Below, piece after piece: positions 26,911 to 35,176 of a DNA stretch of 64,000 nucleotides. The position numbers and the translations under genes were made by a program. Source of the DNA: an uncultured Gluconobacter sp. (lineage in GTDB: Bacteria; Pseudomonadota; Alphaproteobacteria; Acetobacterales; Acetobacteraceae); NCBI GenBank assembly GCA_937880175.1, contig CALFLO010000075.1, positions 46,637 through 110,636 on the forward strand, written 5' to 3'. Positions within the stretch are counted from its first letter, which is position 1, and each line of letters begins with the position of its first letter. Below the pieces are notes generated by a model. The model saw only the letters and a list, made by a program, of their open reading frames with translations, was not told the DNA's origin and did not search any database.

Positions 26911-27516
26911 CTAAATCTTTGCATACAATCGTGCAGAAAGGCGCTCGGCAGCTTTGCGAAAGGCCTGAAAGAAATTCCGGTCGATGGAAATCTGACCGCC
27001 TGACATGCCAATAAAGCCTTCTACCATTCCATTCTGAAGCAGGCCTTCGGAATGAACCAGCATGCCATCAGGATCTTCCATGCAGCCCGAGGACGGCGCA
27101 TCGCTTTCCTGCCGCTTGCGAAGATCCTGCCCCCACACATCGCGCCAGTACGCTTCAACCTTTTCAGGATAAAGGCGACCGTCCACGGTGTAGCCTTCCA
27201 TCGGTTTGCCCAGCCCCATCATGTAACCGATTTCGACAGCAGTTCCTGGGTCCATTTCCGGAGAACGGCGAAACGGGTCAATGCAAAACAGCCCGGCAAC
27301 ACATCGATCCATCAGATCACGATCCGCGCGGACAAAAGCGAGAATTGTCTCGCGCCCCGGCGGGAGAAGACGCGCCTCGGCCTGACCGTCAAAAGGCGCC
27401 ACACCGTCCAGACCATATTCGGCACAGATCGATTTTAATTGCGCAAAAAGGGCGAGGGCTTCCGGACGGAAAACCAGATCACCCGCCAGATAAACTGGAA
27501 TAAGATTTTCTGACAT
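26911..27516 (-). CDS. Nucleoside 2-deoxyribosyltransferase-like protein
   Basis: A 201-residue protein with the opening strand IPVYLAGDLVFRPEA and the motif DPGTAVEIGYMMGLGKP, as in the nucleoside 2-deoxyribosyltransferase family, which swaps bases on deoxyribonucleosides or hydrolyses nucleotide N-glycosidic bonds. The catalytic Glu would be that of AVEIGYM. The middle region, DGRLYPEKVEAYWRDVWG, and the C-terminal helix are less typical. Role: nucleoside salvage or clean-up, inferred from family only. It converges on the small HTH/Cys gene with nine bases between stops. Confidence 0.82.
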   Translation of the reverse strand: MSENLIPVYLAGDLVFRPEALALFAQLKSICAEYGLDGVAPFDGQAEARLLPPGRETILAFVRADRDLMDRCVAGLFCIDPFRRSPEMDPGTAVEIGYMMGLGKPMEGYTVDGRLYPEKVEAYWRDVWGQDLRKRQESDAPSSGCMEDPDGMLVHSEGLLQNGMVEGFIGMSGGQISIDRNFFQAFRKAAERLSARLYAKI

Positions 27517-27632
27517 AGACTCAAGTATCTACAGGTTCTCAGAGCGCGAAGAAAGCCTGAGGAAGCAGCACGCCTTAGCAGGCAAGCAAAGGGCTGCTTG
27601 CAAACTCAAAGTTCATTTTTGGGGATTATATG

Positions 27633-27724
27633 TGGCGGAGGGGATGGGATTCGAACCCACGATACGACTTACATCGTATAACGGATTAGCAATCCGCCGC
27701 CTTCAGCCTCTCGGCCACCCCTCC
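27633..27724 (-). tRNA. tRNA-Ser (anticodon GCT)
   Basis: Read on the minus strand: acceptor GGAGGGG with CCCCTCC, a D arm GTGGCCGAGAGGCTGAAGGC, anticodon loop TTGCTAA with anticodon GCT, a long variable arm (TACGATGTAAGTCGTA hairpin) characteristic of serine tRNAs, T arm with GGTTCGAATCC, and an encoded GCCA end. It reads AGC/AGT codons. Confidence 0.96.
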
Positions 27725-27758
27725 GCGCTTTACGCAGTTTACACGGCGTATGCAGGAG

Positions 27759-27810
27759 TGTTCTTAGGGGGTAACCGCGTCGTGGTCAAACCCCCTAAGA
27801 ACATTTTTTT
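27759..27810 (+). terminator. 14-bp hairpin with T tract on the plus strand
   Basis: TGTTCTTAGGGGGT (27759-27772) is a perfect inverted repeat of ACCCCCTAAGAACA (27790-27803), followed by seven T. The form is that of a plus-strand terminator, yet the flanking genes (gatB and tRNA-Ser) are both on the minus strand. On the gatB transcript the same hairpin lies five bases behind the stop codon and could protect the 3' end. Confidence 0.7.
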
Positions 27811-27814
27811 CGCC

Positions 27815-29272
27815 TTACTCTGAAAGAAGTTTTTTCAGGGTTTCGTTGACGAGCGCAGGGTTTCCCTTGCCCTTCATCGCCTTCATGGTCTGACCGACGA
27901 AGAAGCCGAAAAGCTTGTCCTTACCGCTTTTATATTCCGCAACCTTGTCGCTGTTGGCCACAAGAATTTCACGTATGGCACTCTCAATGGCTCCTGTGTC
28001 GGTAACCTGACGCAGGCCCTTCTTCTCGACGATGGCAGAGGCAGATTCGCCCGTCTCGACCATGTCTTCCAAGACTTCCTTGGCAATCTTACCATTGATC
28101 GTGGAATTGGAAATCAGGCCCAGAAGCTCCCGCAGACCTTCCGCACTGACGGGGCTGTCCTCAATGGAACGACCCGTGCGGTTCAGGGCAGCAAAGAAGT
28201 CACCCAGCATCCAGTTTGCGGCAAGACGGGCATCTGCACCGCGCGCTACTGTTTCGTAGAAATCAGCGATCGCCTGCTCGACACACAGAACGGAAGATTC
28301 ATAGCGGCTGACACCGTATTCCTGCTCCAGACGTGCGCGCTTGGCTTCCGGAAGCTCCGGAAGAGCTGCCTTGAGTCCATCAACCCAGGACTGTTCAATC
28401 ACCAGCGGTAGCAGATCGGGATCCGGGAAATACCGGTAATCATGCGCATCTTCTTTGCTGCGCAGGGACCGCGTTTCGCTTCGCACATGATCGAACAGGC
28501 GCGTTTCCTGATCGACGGTTCCGCCAGCTTCCCAGACCTCGATCTGACGCTGTGCCTCAACCTCGATCGACATTATCACGAAGCGGATCGAGTTGACGTT
28601 CTTGATCTCACAGCGGGTCCGGTATTCCGTCTCGCCCGGCTTGCGAACCGACACGTTGACGTCGGCGCGCATGGAGCCTTCTTCCATATTGCCGTCACAG
28701 GTGCCGATATAGCGCAGGATCTGGCGCAGCTTGCGCAGATAGGCTCCCGCTTCCTCAGGCGAACGGATATCCGGCTCACTGACGATTTCCATCAGCGCCA
28801 CACCGGCACGGTTCAGATCGATGAAGGAGCGCGTCGGATCCTGATCATGGATCGACTTGCCCGCATCCTGTTCCAGATGCAGACGGGTAACACCGATTTC
28901 GCGGGTGCTGCCATCGGCAAGATCAACGAGAACCTTGCCCTTACCGATGATCGGATGGGCAAACTGGCTGATCTGATAGCCGGTGGGCAGATCAGCGTAG
29001 AAGTAGTTCTTGCGATCAAAGCGGCTGAACAGATTGATCTCGGCTTCAAGCCCCAGTCCCGTACGGACGGCCTGCGCGACACATTCCTGATTCAGGACCG
29101 GAAGCATGCCCGGAAAACCGGCATCGACGAGACTGACATGCGTGTTCGGCTCGCCACCATATTCCGCCGAAGCGCCAGAAAAGAGCTTGGCTTCACTGAC
29201 GACCTGGGCGTGAACCTCAAGACCGACAACGATTTCCCATTCGCCGGTGCTGCCGGTGATACGATAGCTCAT
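27815..29272 (-). CDS. gatB: Asp-tRNA(Asn)/Glu-tRNA(Gln) amidotransferase subunit B
   Basis: Subunit of GatCAB, which converts Glu-tRNA(Gln) or Asp-tRNA(Asn) to the amidated form; B binds the tRNA and activates the acid with ATP. EIVVGLEVHAQVVSEAKLFSG at the N terminus and FDRKNYFYADLPTGYQISQ are signature stretches; the C-terminal YqeY-like domain ends the 485-residue protein. The start overlaps gatA by four bases. Presence of GatCAB implies the cell lacks at least one direct Gln or Asn charging route. Confidence 0.97.
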   Translation of the reverse strand: MSYRITGSTGEWEIVVGLEVHAQVVSEAKLFSGASAEYGGEPNTHVSLVDAGFPGMLPVLNQECVAQAVRTGLGLEAEINLFSRFDRKNYFYADLPTGYQISQFAHPIIGKGKVLVDLADGSTREIGVTRLHLEQDAGKSIHDQDPTRSFIDLNRAGVALMEIVSEPDIRSPEEAGAYLRKLRQILRYIGTCDGNMEEGSMRADVNVSVRKPGETEYRTRCEIKNVNSIRFVIMSIEVEAQRQIEVWEAGGTVDQETRLFDHVRSETRSLRSKEDAHDYRYFPDPDLLPLVIEQSWVDGLKAALPELPEAKRARLEQEYGVSRYESSVLCVEQAIADFYETVARGADARLAANWMLGDFFAALNRTGRSIEDSPVSAEGLRELLGLISNSTINGKIAKEVLEDMVETGESASAIVEKKGLRQVTDTGAIESAIREILVANSDKVAEYKSGKDKLFGFFVGQTMKAMKGKGNPALVNETLKKLLSE

Positions 29273-30756
29273 GCCGACACTCCTGCATGAATGGTGGGTC
29301 TGTGATGGAATGCCGCTGCCTGTTCGATGGCATGACCGGCTGCAATCAGCGTCTCTTCGTCGAAGAACTTACCGATAAGCTGCAATCCGAGCGGCACGCC
29401 ACGTGCGTCCAGACCAGCCGGAACGGACAGGGCAGGGACGCCCGCCATGCTCGCCGGAACCGTGAAGACGTCGTTGAGATACATCTGCACCGGGTCTGTC
29501 GGCTTCTCATCCTGTGCAAAGGCACCCGAAGGCGCCGTCGGCGTCAGAAGGACATCGACGTTCTCAAAAGCTTTCAGGAAGTCCTGCTGGATCAGCGTCC
29601 TGAGCTTCTGGGCACGAAGATAGTAAGCGTCGTAATAGCCCGAAGACAGCACATGAGTGCCGATCAGGATACGACGCTTGACCTCTTCACCGAAACCGGC
29701 CGCGCGGCTGGCTTCATAGAGACCATCCAGCGACGGTGCACTGACGCGCTCACCAAACCGCACGCCGTCATAGCGGGCGAGGTTGGAAGACGCTTCTGCC
29801 AGAGCTGCAATATAGTAGGTGGGAAGACCATACTTCGTGTGGGGCAGGGAGACCTCGACGATCTCTGCACCGGCGTCACGCAGCCAAGTCATGCCCTGCT
29901 GCCAGAGCGCCTCGATCTCAGCCGGCATGCCATCCACGTGATATTCCTTGGGAATACCAACGCGCAGACCTTTGACGCCACGCTTGAGAGCGGCTTCGTA
30001 GTTCGGAACAGGGGTATCGACGCTCGTGGAATCACGCGGGTCAAATCCTGCCATCGATTCGAGCAGAATGGCGCAATCCTGAAGGTTGCGGGCCATCGGG
30101 CCTGCCTGATCCAGCGAACTTGCAAAAGCGATGGTGCCAAAGCGCGAGCAGCGACCATAAGTCGGCTTGATGCCAGCAATACCCGTAAAGGCCGCCGGCT
30201 GACGGATGGAGCCACCCGTGTCCGTGCCCGTCGCGCCCAGAACAAGTCCGGCCGCTACAGCCGCCGCCGAACCACCAGAAGAACCGCCCGGCACCAGCTT
30301 GGTATCTGAATCGCTGCGCTTCCAGGGATTGACGGCCGGACCGAATGCCGAGTTCAGGTTAGCCGCACCCATTGCAAATTCGTCAAGGTTCAGTTTTCCA
30401 AGGAAAACCGCGCCATCCTTGAGCAGGTTGGCCGTTACCGTGCTTTCATAAGGCGGTACGAAATTGCCCAGGATCTTGCTAGCAGCCGTCGTGCGGACGC
30501 CATTCGTGCAGAACAGATCCTTGATGCCCAGCGGAATACCGCAAAGGCTGCCGCCTTCACCCTTGGCCAGAACCTCGTCCGCAGCTTTTGCGGCGTCGCG
30601 GGCCTGATCGGGTGTGCGGGTGATGAAGCTGTTGAGCTGGCCGTCCAGACGCTCGATGGCGTCGATATGGGCGTTCGTCAGTTCAACTGCGGAAATCTTG
30701 CGGGATTTAAGGGCGTCCCGGGCCGAAGCCAGCGTAAAGTCATGGATACCGGACAT
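29269..30756 (-). CDS. gatA: Asp-tRNA(Asn)/Glu-tRNA(Gln) amidotransferase subunit A
   Basis: The glutaminase subunit of GatCAB, an amidase-signature enzyme of 495 residues. The Ser-cisSer-Lys triad is visible: Lys in CGIPLGIKDLF, then VPGGSSGGSAAAVAAG and GTDTGGSIRQPAAFTG. It releases ammonia from glutamine and channels it to GatB. The first base of its ATG coincides with the last base of the gatC stop, and its end overlaps gatB by four bases. Confidence 0.97.
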   Translation of the reverse strand: MSGIHDFTLASARDALKSRKISAVELTNAHIDAIERLDGQLNSFITRTPDQARDAAKAADEVLAKGEGGSLCGIPLGIKDLFCTNGVRTTAASKILGNFVPPYESTVTANLLKDGAVFLGKLNLDEFAMGAANLNSAFGPAVNPWKRSDSDTKLVPGGSSGGSAAAVAAGLVLGATGTDTGGSIRQPAAFTGIAGIKPTYGRCSRFGTIAFASSLDQAGPMARNLQDCAILLESMAGFDPRDSTSVDTPVPNYEAALKRGVKGLRVGIPKEYHVDGMPAEIEALWQQGMTWLRDAGAEIVEVSLPHTKYGLPTYYIAALAEASSNLARYDGVRFGERVSAPSLDGLYEASRAAGFGEEVKRRILIGTHVLSSGYYDAYYLRAQKLRTLIQQDFLKAFENVDVLLTPTAPSGAFAQDEKPTDPVQMYLNDVFTVPASMAGVPALSVPAGLDARGVPLGLQLIGKFFDEETLIAAGHAIEQAAAFHHRPTIHAGVSA

Positions 30757-31043
30757 TATTCGACCACCTTCGGGACCGTGAAGAACGGACCTTCCCGTTC
30801 GGGAGCATTGGCGAGAACCTTGTCACGGCAGTTGCCGTCCGTGACGCGATCTTCCCGCAGGCGGGGCTTTGCAAGGCCGGTGCCGATCATGGGAGCGACG
30901 TTCGTGACGTCCACTTCATTCAGCTGTTCCACCCAGTCGATGATGGAGCCCATATCGTGGCCGAGGGTTTCAACCTCTTCGGGCTTGAGACCGATCCTCG
31001 CCAGTCTGGCAATGCGCGTAACCGTTTTCGCGTCGAGCGACAT
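30756..31043 (-). CDS. gatC: Asp-tRNA(Asn)/Glu-tRNA(Gln) amidotransferase subunit C
   Basis: Small (95 aa) stabilising subunit of GatCAB that wraps around GatA. TVTRIARLARIGLKPEEVE and the C-terminal LREDRVTDG are standard. It is the first gene of the gatCAB operon, whose promoter must lie in the 70 bases shared with the divergent ruvX. Confidence 0.95.
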   Translation of the reverse strand: MSLDAKTVTRIARLARIGLKPEEVETLGHDMGSIIDWVEQLNEVDVTNVAPMIGTGLAKPRLREDRVTDGNCRDKVLANAPEREGPFFTVPKVVE

Positions 31044-31112
31044 GAATATTCCTGAACAAGAGGAAATTTTATGGTGGCTTTTCAGCCTTCAGGGGGATCA
31101 TAACGCCGTGCT

Positions 31113-31595
31113 ATGCCCCTGTTCAATCCACATGATCTCCGTAATCTTCTTCAGTCCGGTCAACGCATCCTCGGTCTTGACCCTGGATCGAAGACCATTG
31201 GCGTCGCCCTGACGGATGTTTCGCTCATGCTGGCGTCACCTTTCATCGGCCTCAAGCGCCGGAAACTGGGCGAAAACGCGCAGGAATTGGCCAAGATCGT
31301 ACGGGCGCAGGACGTCGGCGCACTCGTAGTCGGGCTGCCCCTGTCTCTGGATGGATCTTTTGGCCCAGCCGCGCGCGCGGCATCTGACTGGACACAGGCC
31401 TTGTCGGAAAAAATCGGGATTCCCGCAGGTGTATGGGATGAGCGCCTGTCTTCGAGTGCCGTCAACCGTTTTCTGATTCAGGACGCCGACATGACGCGGG
31501 GACGTAGAGCCGAAGTCGTCGACAAGATGGCCGCAGCCTATATGCTTCAGGGCTGGCTTGATGCATCACGGCCTGAAGCGCCGGAATTTTGCTGA
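31113..31595 (+). CDS. ruvX: Putative pre-16S rRNA nuclease / Holliday junction resolvase-like YqgF
   Basis: RNase H-fold protein of 160 residues, essential in many bacteria for trimming the 5' end of 16S rRNA. The motif LGLDPGSKTIGVAL carries the first catalytic Asp; VGLPLSLDGSFGP, WDERLSSSAVNRF and the final VDKMAAAYMLQGWLD supply the rest of the active site. It is divergent from gatCAB and apparently monocistronic. Confidence 0.94.
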   Translation: MPLFNPHDLRNLLQSGQRILGLDPGSKTIGVALTDVSLMLASPFIGLKRRKLGENAQELAKIVRAQDVGALVVGLPLSLDGSFGPAARAASDWTQALSEKIGIPAGVWDERLSSSAVNRFLIQDADMTRGRRAEVVDKMAAAYMLQGWLDASRPEAPEFC

Positions 31596-31616
31596 TCCGG
31601 TGAAACAATTCCCGTC

Positions 31617-31727
31617 TTAGGCGTCCCGGCTTCCAATCAGGGCAGAGCGGGAAGACGTATTGGCCAGAACGCGGAACCACACCCGGGCTGTCATGGCACC
31701 AATCAGCAGGCACAGTAGAAACTTCAT
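31617..31727 (-). CDS. 36-residue membrane-type microprotein
   Basis: A short frame with a strong ribosome site, GGAG seven bases before the ATG. It begins MKFLLCLLIGAMTARVWFRV, a hydrophobic segment with a positively charged N terminus, and ends in a polar tail (NTSSRSALIGSRDA). Such a protein would insert in the inner membrane or act as a short leader. Real expression is unproven; the ribosome site and hydrophobic profile are the only evidence. Confidence 0.45.
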   Translation of the reverse strand: MKFLLCLLIGAMTARVWFRVLANTSSRSALIGSRDA

Positions 31728-31815
31728 GATCTTTCTCCAGTCATGAAGTCAAAACGAACCAGTTTGGTCCGGGTTTTCGGACGGACAATTTCAAATTGTT
31801 AAGGTATGCTGCGAC

Positions 31816-31965
31816 ATGACATTTCGAGTGTTGATCGTGACGCTTTTTCTGGGGCTGTCGGCCTGCGTGCATAAACCCTATGACGACGGTGCGCCCGTCA
31901 GCCGCCATCATTCATCGCCTCACGGAGCGTATGCCGGAGCAGGGAGCGGCTGGTCCGGATACTGA
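31816..31965 (+). CDS. 49-residue putative lipoprotein
   Basis: A short frame beginning MTFRVLIVTLFLGLSACVHK. The lipobox LSAC places a lipidated Cys at residue 17, after a classical signal sequence. The mature part is about 33 residues, rich in His, Ser, Gly and Tyr. The stop codon abuts that of the convergent transglycosylase gene without a single spacer base. Small lipoproteins of this kind are often missed; I rate the lipobox as good evidence. Confidence 0.6.
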   Translation: MTFRVLIVTLFLGLSACVHKPYDDGAPVSRHHSSPHGAYAGAGSGWSGY

Positions 31966-32802
31966 TCAGCGCTGCCGCCAGGCCAGCCGAACCGGCATGG
32001 CGCGATAGGACGCGAGGTCCCGCCCTCCGCGTGCAGGCATGTTGCTTCCAGTCTGACCGACTGCGTGGTGAATGATGCGTGGCGGGGGCGCGTAGGACAC
32101 CATGTGAACGGACGGCATGGTCTCCATCCGCGGCGTAGGGCGTTCGGAAAATCCGGATTGCCTGTTCAATGCGAAATAAGGGACAGGTCTGGAACTCGGA
32201 AGCATGGCCTGCAAACCCGAAGCCGTCATGACGACCTGCGGCAGAAAATCGGGCGGCCGGTAACTGTCAGGCTGACCGTTCCAGACGGCCAGCACATGGC
32301 GGGCATAGTCCGCGCCGAGAGCCGGGGTGAGGGAATGATAGGCGGCCGTTGCGGCTGGCCAGCCCTGAAGCTGGCTGTGCAGCCCAGACAGGAAATGCGC
32401 CCCGTAACGGGCGTTGCTGAATGGATCGAAGGCGTCTTCGAGCGAAAAGAAGGCGTCCGGATGGTGATGCAGGTTGATCTGCATACAGCCGACATCGATC
32501 GAGACGATCCCGTGCGCCTGAAAATCACGCACTGCCGCGATGGCCTCATCCTTGCTTTCGTAAAAATACCCTTTTCCGGCCGCATTGACGGTCCAGGGCC
32601 AGGCGATGGTTGCCGTGCCGTTCGGGTCCCGGCGCCCGCTCTCCACACGACTGATGGCATCCAGAAGGCGGGTTGGAATCCCGGCCTGCTGCTCGGCAGC
32701 CTGTACGGCTACTCGGCACGCGGACGACACATCATAAGCGTGCGCAGCGGGTATGCTCGACAGCGTCATGGCGGCAGTAAGGAGAAGAACTTTCCCGATC
32801 AT
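31966..32802 (-). CDS. Lytic transglycosylase (SLT domain)
   Basis: A 278-residue exported protein with signal peptide (VLLLTAAMTLSSIPAAHA) and an SLT domain covering about residues 30-170. The catalytic Glu is in LLDAISRVESGRRDPNGT, and VGCMQINLHHHPDAFFS replaces the usual GLMQI with GCMQI, as in the subgroup associated with type III/IV secretion and flagellar pores (VirB1, IagB). The last 90 residues are Pro/Met/Arg-rich and probably unfolded. No secretion genes adjoin it, so its use is unclear. Confidence 0.85.
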   Translation of the reverse strand: MIGKVLLLTAAMTLSSIPAAHAYDVSSACRVAVQAAEQQAGIPTRLLDAISRVESGRRDPNGTATIAWPWTVNAAGKGYFYESKDEAIAAVRDFQAHGIVSIDVGCMQINLHHHPDAFFSLEDAFDPFSNARYGAHFLSGLHSQLQGWPAATAAYHSLTPALGADYARHVLAVWNGQPDSYRPPDFLPQVVMTASGLQAMLPSSRPVPYFALNRQSGFSERPTPRMETMPSVHMVSYAPPPRIIHHAVGQTGSNMPARGGRDLASYRAMPVRLAWRQR

Positions 32803-32852
32803 TTTTCTGTATATGATCGGGAAAAGTAAAAAAACGGTTATGCCTACGGGCG

Positions 32853-34634
32853 TTACCTGACGAGGGGTTTGCAGACCTCTGCAAGCCAGCCCGCAACCTC
32901 CGGTTCGACATGCGGTGAAACCCGTGCCTGCACTTCAGCATGATAGGCATTGAGCCAGTTCAGTTCGGCGTCATTGAGAAGTGCCACATCAATCAGCCTG
33001 TGGTCGATCGGCGAGTGGCTGAGGATCTCAAACTCCAGAAACGTGCCCTTGCTCCCCTTGAATGAAGACGGACGCACCAGCATCAGGTTCTCGATCCGGA
33101 TTCCGTACTGCCCCGGCTCATAATAGCCAGGTTCGTTGGACACGATCATGCCGGCTTCGAGTGCCACGGGACGCGGTGCAGGAGAGATGTTCTGCGGCCC
33201 TTCATGGACCGAGAGATAGCTCCCGATGCCATGACCGGTGCCATGATCGTAATCCATCCCGACCTGCCACAACGCCGCACGGGCCAGCACATCCAGCCGA
33301 TGACCAGTCGTGCCGGGCGGGAAGCGGATGCGGGAGAGGGCGATATTACCCTTCAGAACACGCGTGAACGCCTCACGGACATTGGCCTGGGGCTCCTGAT
33401 CACCCACCCAGAGTGTGCGGGTGATGTCGGTCGTGCCGAACGGATACTGGCCGCCGCTGTCGATGAGGTAGACGTTTCCGGATTCCAGAACCCGATCATG
33501 CCCGACCTGTGCACGGTAATGGGGAAACGCACCGTTTGGCCCCACTGCGGAAATGGCGTCAAAACTCTGCTCCCGGTAGTCACTGGAGCGCGCACGCAGA
33601 CCGTCCAGCCGGGTGACGAGATCTGTTTCATGCTGGCCGATCCCGGACACCGTCAGGGAATACAGGAACCGGGCCATTGCCACGCCGTCATGAGCATGCG
33701 CCTTCCGTGCGCCATCCTGTTCGACAGTGTTCTTGATGGCCTTGGGAAGCGTGCAGGGATCCGTACCGTCCACAACTTTGGCTCCCGCGGCAGCAAGCGT
33801 AGTATCGAACCACACAGCCGTGGAGACGGGGTCCACACGGACCGTCTTTCCCTTGAGGGCTTCAAGGCATTTCGCCAGCTCCGCAGGAGCACGGACGGTC
33901 ACACCGCTGCCGCATACCTCCGTCACCCCATCGGAAAGACGATCCGATGAGACAAACCACTCGGCAGTCCCGTCAGCATGCAGGATCGCATAGCCGTGCG
34001 CGACGGGTGTGAGGGGAACATCGCTGCCACGAATGTTCAGCAGCCATGCCAGCGACGTACAATCCGCAATGACAGCCGCATCCTGTCCGACCCTGCGCAG
34101 AGCATTGCCCAGACGCTGACGTTTGTCCGCACTGCTTTCGCCGGAAAGTTCCAGCTTCTGCGGCAGAACCGGACCCGCCGGCGCAGCAGGACGATCTATC
34201 CAGGCCTGATCGATGGGATTGCGTGCCAGAGGAGCAAGCTCGACACCCTGAGCTTGCCATGACGCCAGCATGGATTGGCTGACCAGACGCGGATCATAAC
34301 CGATCTTCAGCCCCTCGGCATGCTCAGCCAGCCAGTCGGACAGCGGTTCCAGCGCGACATGGCGACGCTCCCACAGATCATGCGGGACCTGTTCTTCCAT
34401 CTGCACCGTGTAGCGCCCGTCGGAGAATACTGCGGCCACATCCGGTAGGATCGCCGCCAGCCCGGCACTTCCCGTAAAGCCGGTCAGCCAGGCCAGACGC
34501 TCGGCACAGGGGGCGACATATTCGCCTAGATATTCGTCCCCGCGCGGGATGATGAAGCCGTCAACGCCCAGCGCCTTGCAGGCGGCGCGGACGAGGGCAG
34601 GGCGCTCATTGAGCGGGAGGGAGGACAGGGTCAT
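32853..34634 (-). CDS. Xaa-Pro aminopeptidase (M24B)
   Basis: A 593-residue metallopeptidase that removes N-terminal residues preceding proline. It has two non-catalytic creatinase-like N-terminal domains and a C-terminal pita-bread domain. Metal ligands are recognisable: the Asp pair in LIDSGGQYPFGTTDITRT, His in GTGHGIGSYLSVHEGP, and Glu in SNEPGYYEPG and LEFEIL. Length fits the long three-domain type (as in eukaryotic cytosolic APP). It overlaps the upstream acetyltransferase gene by four bases. Confidence 0.93.
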   Translation of the reverse strand: MTLSSLPLNERPALVRAACKALGVDGFIIPRGDEYLGEYVAPCAERLAWLTGFTGSAGLAAILPDVAAVFSDGRYTVQMEEQVPHDLWERRHVALEPLSDWLAEHAEGLKIGYDPRLVSQSMLASWQAQGVELAPLARNPIDQAWIDRPAAPAGPVLPQKLELSGESSADKRQRLGNALRRVGQDAAVIADCTSLAWLLNIRGSDVPLTPVAHGYAILHADGTAEWFVSSDRLSDGVTEVCGSGVTVRAPAELAKCLEALKGKTVRVDPVSTAVWFDTTLAAAGAKVVDGTDPCTLPKAIKNTVEQDGARKAHAHDGVAMARFLYSLTVSGIGQHETDLVTRLDGLRARSSDYREQSFDAISAVGPNGAFPHYRAQVGHDRVLESGNVYLIDSGGQYPFGTTDITRTLWVGDQEPQANVREAFTRVLKGNIALSRIRFPPGTTGHRLDVLARAALWQVGMDYDHGTGHGIGSYLSVHEGPQNISPAPRPVALEAGMIVSNEPGYYEPGQYGIRIENLMLVRPSSFKGSKGTFLEFEILSHSPIDHRLIDVALLNDAELNWLNAYHAEVQARVSPHVEPEVAGWLAEVCKPLVR

Positions 34635-35176
34635 GAAAAGTCCTTTTCCACAGAAGACATATCGTCGAGGCAGAATGTCATGAACAGCAGATCCAGCCAG
34701 CGGTCACGCTTTCGGCCAACCTGGGGAAGGGTGCCACAGTTCCGGAAACCGAACTCATGGTGCATCGCAACAGAGGCGGCGTTGTCAGCCGTAATCCCGG
34801 CCACCATCACATGAAAGCCCGCATCTTTCGCGTGGTCGATCAGGGCACGCAGCAGACGACGGCCAATGCCTTGGCGCTGGTGCTCGGGGGAAACATAAAC
34901 GGAGTGCTCGACCGTACGAGCATAGCCTTCATAGCTCCTGAAAGAACCGTAGGAGCCGTAGCCTGCGACCACCCCCGCCATATCGACGGCCACAAGAACG
35001 GGATAGCCCTGTGCCAGCCGGTCCTCGAGCCACTGACGCCGCTGATCCAGCGTAAAAGGCGTCGTGATCCAGAGCGCATCGGTATTTTCGATGGCATCAT
35101 TGGTGATCCGCAGGATCGCTGGAAGATCGTCCGGAGCAGCACTCCGGATCAAAGGCAATGATCCCGTAGCGCCCAT
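34631..35176 (-). CDS. GNAT acetyltransferase, phosphinothricin/amino acid type
   Basis: A 181-residue acetyltransferase of the Pat/MnaT group, which N-acetylate phosphinothricin, methionine sulfoximine or related amino acids. Motif A is HSVYVSPEHQRQGIGRRLLR with the acetyl-CoA loop QRQGIG; AAPDDLPAILRITNDAI opens the fold and FRNCGTLPQVGRKRDRWLD closes it. It lies between prmA (one-base junction) and the aminopeptidase (four-base overlap). Substrate not determinable. Confidence 0.87.
   Translation of the reverse strand: MGATGSLPLIRSAAPDDLPAILRITNDAIENTDALWITTPFTLDQRRQWLEDRLAQGYPVLVAVDMAGVVAGYGSYGSFRSYEGYARTVEHSVYVSPEHQRQGIGRRLLRALIDHAKDAGFHVMVAGITADNAASVAMHHEFGFRNCGTLPQVGRKRDRWLDLLFMTFCLDDMSSVEKDFS

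Noticed and set aside
25246..27724. Attachment-site duplication of the tRNA-Val or tRNA-Ser 3' ends
   Set aside because: No second copy of the T-arm and acceptor sequence of either tRNA was found in the window, and no integrase gene is present.
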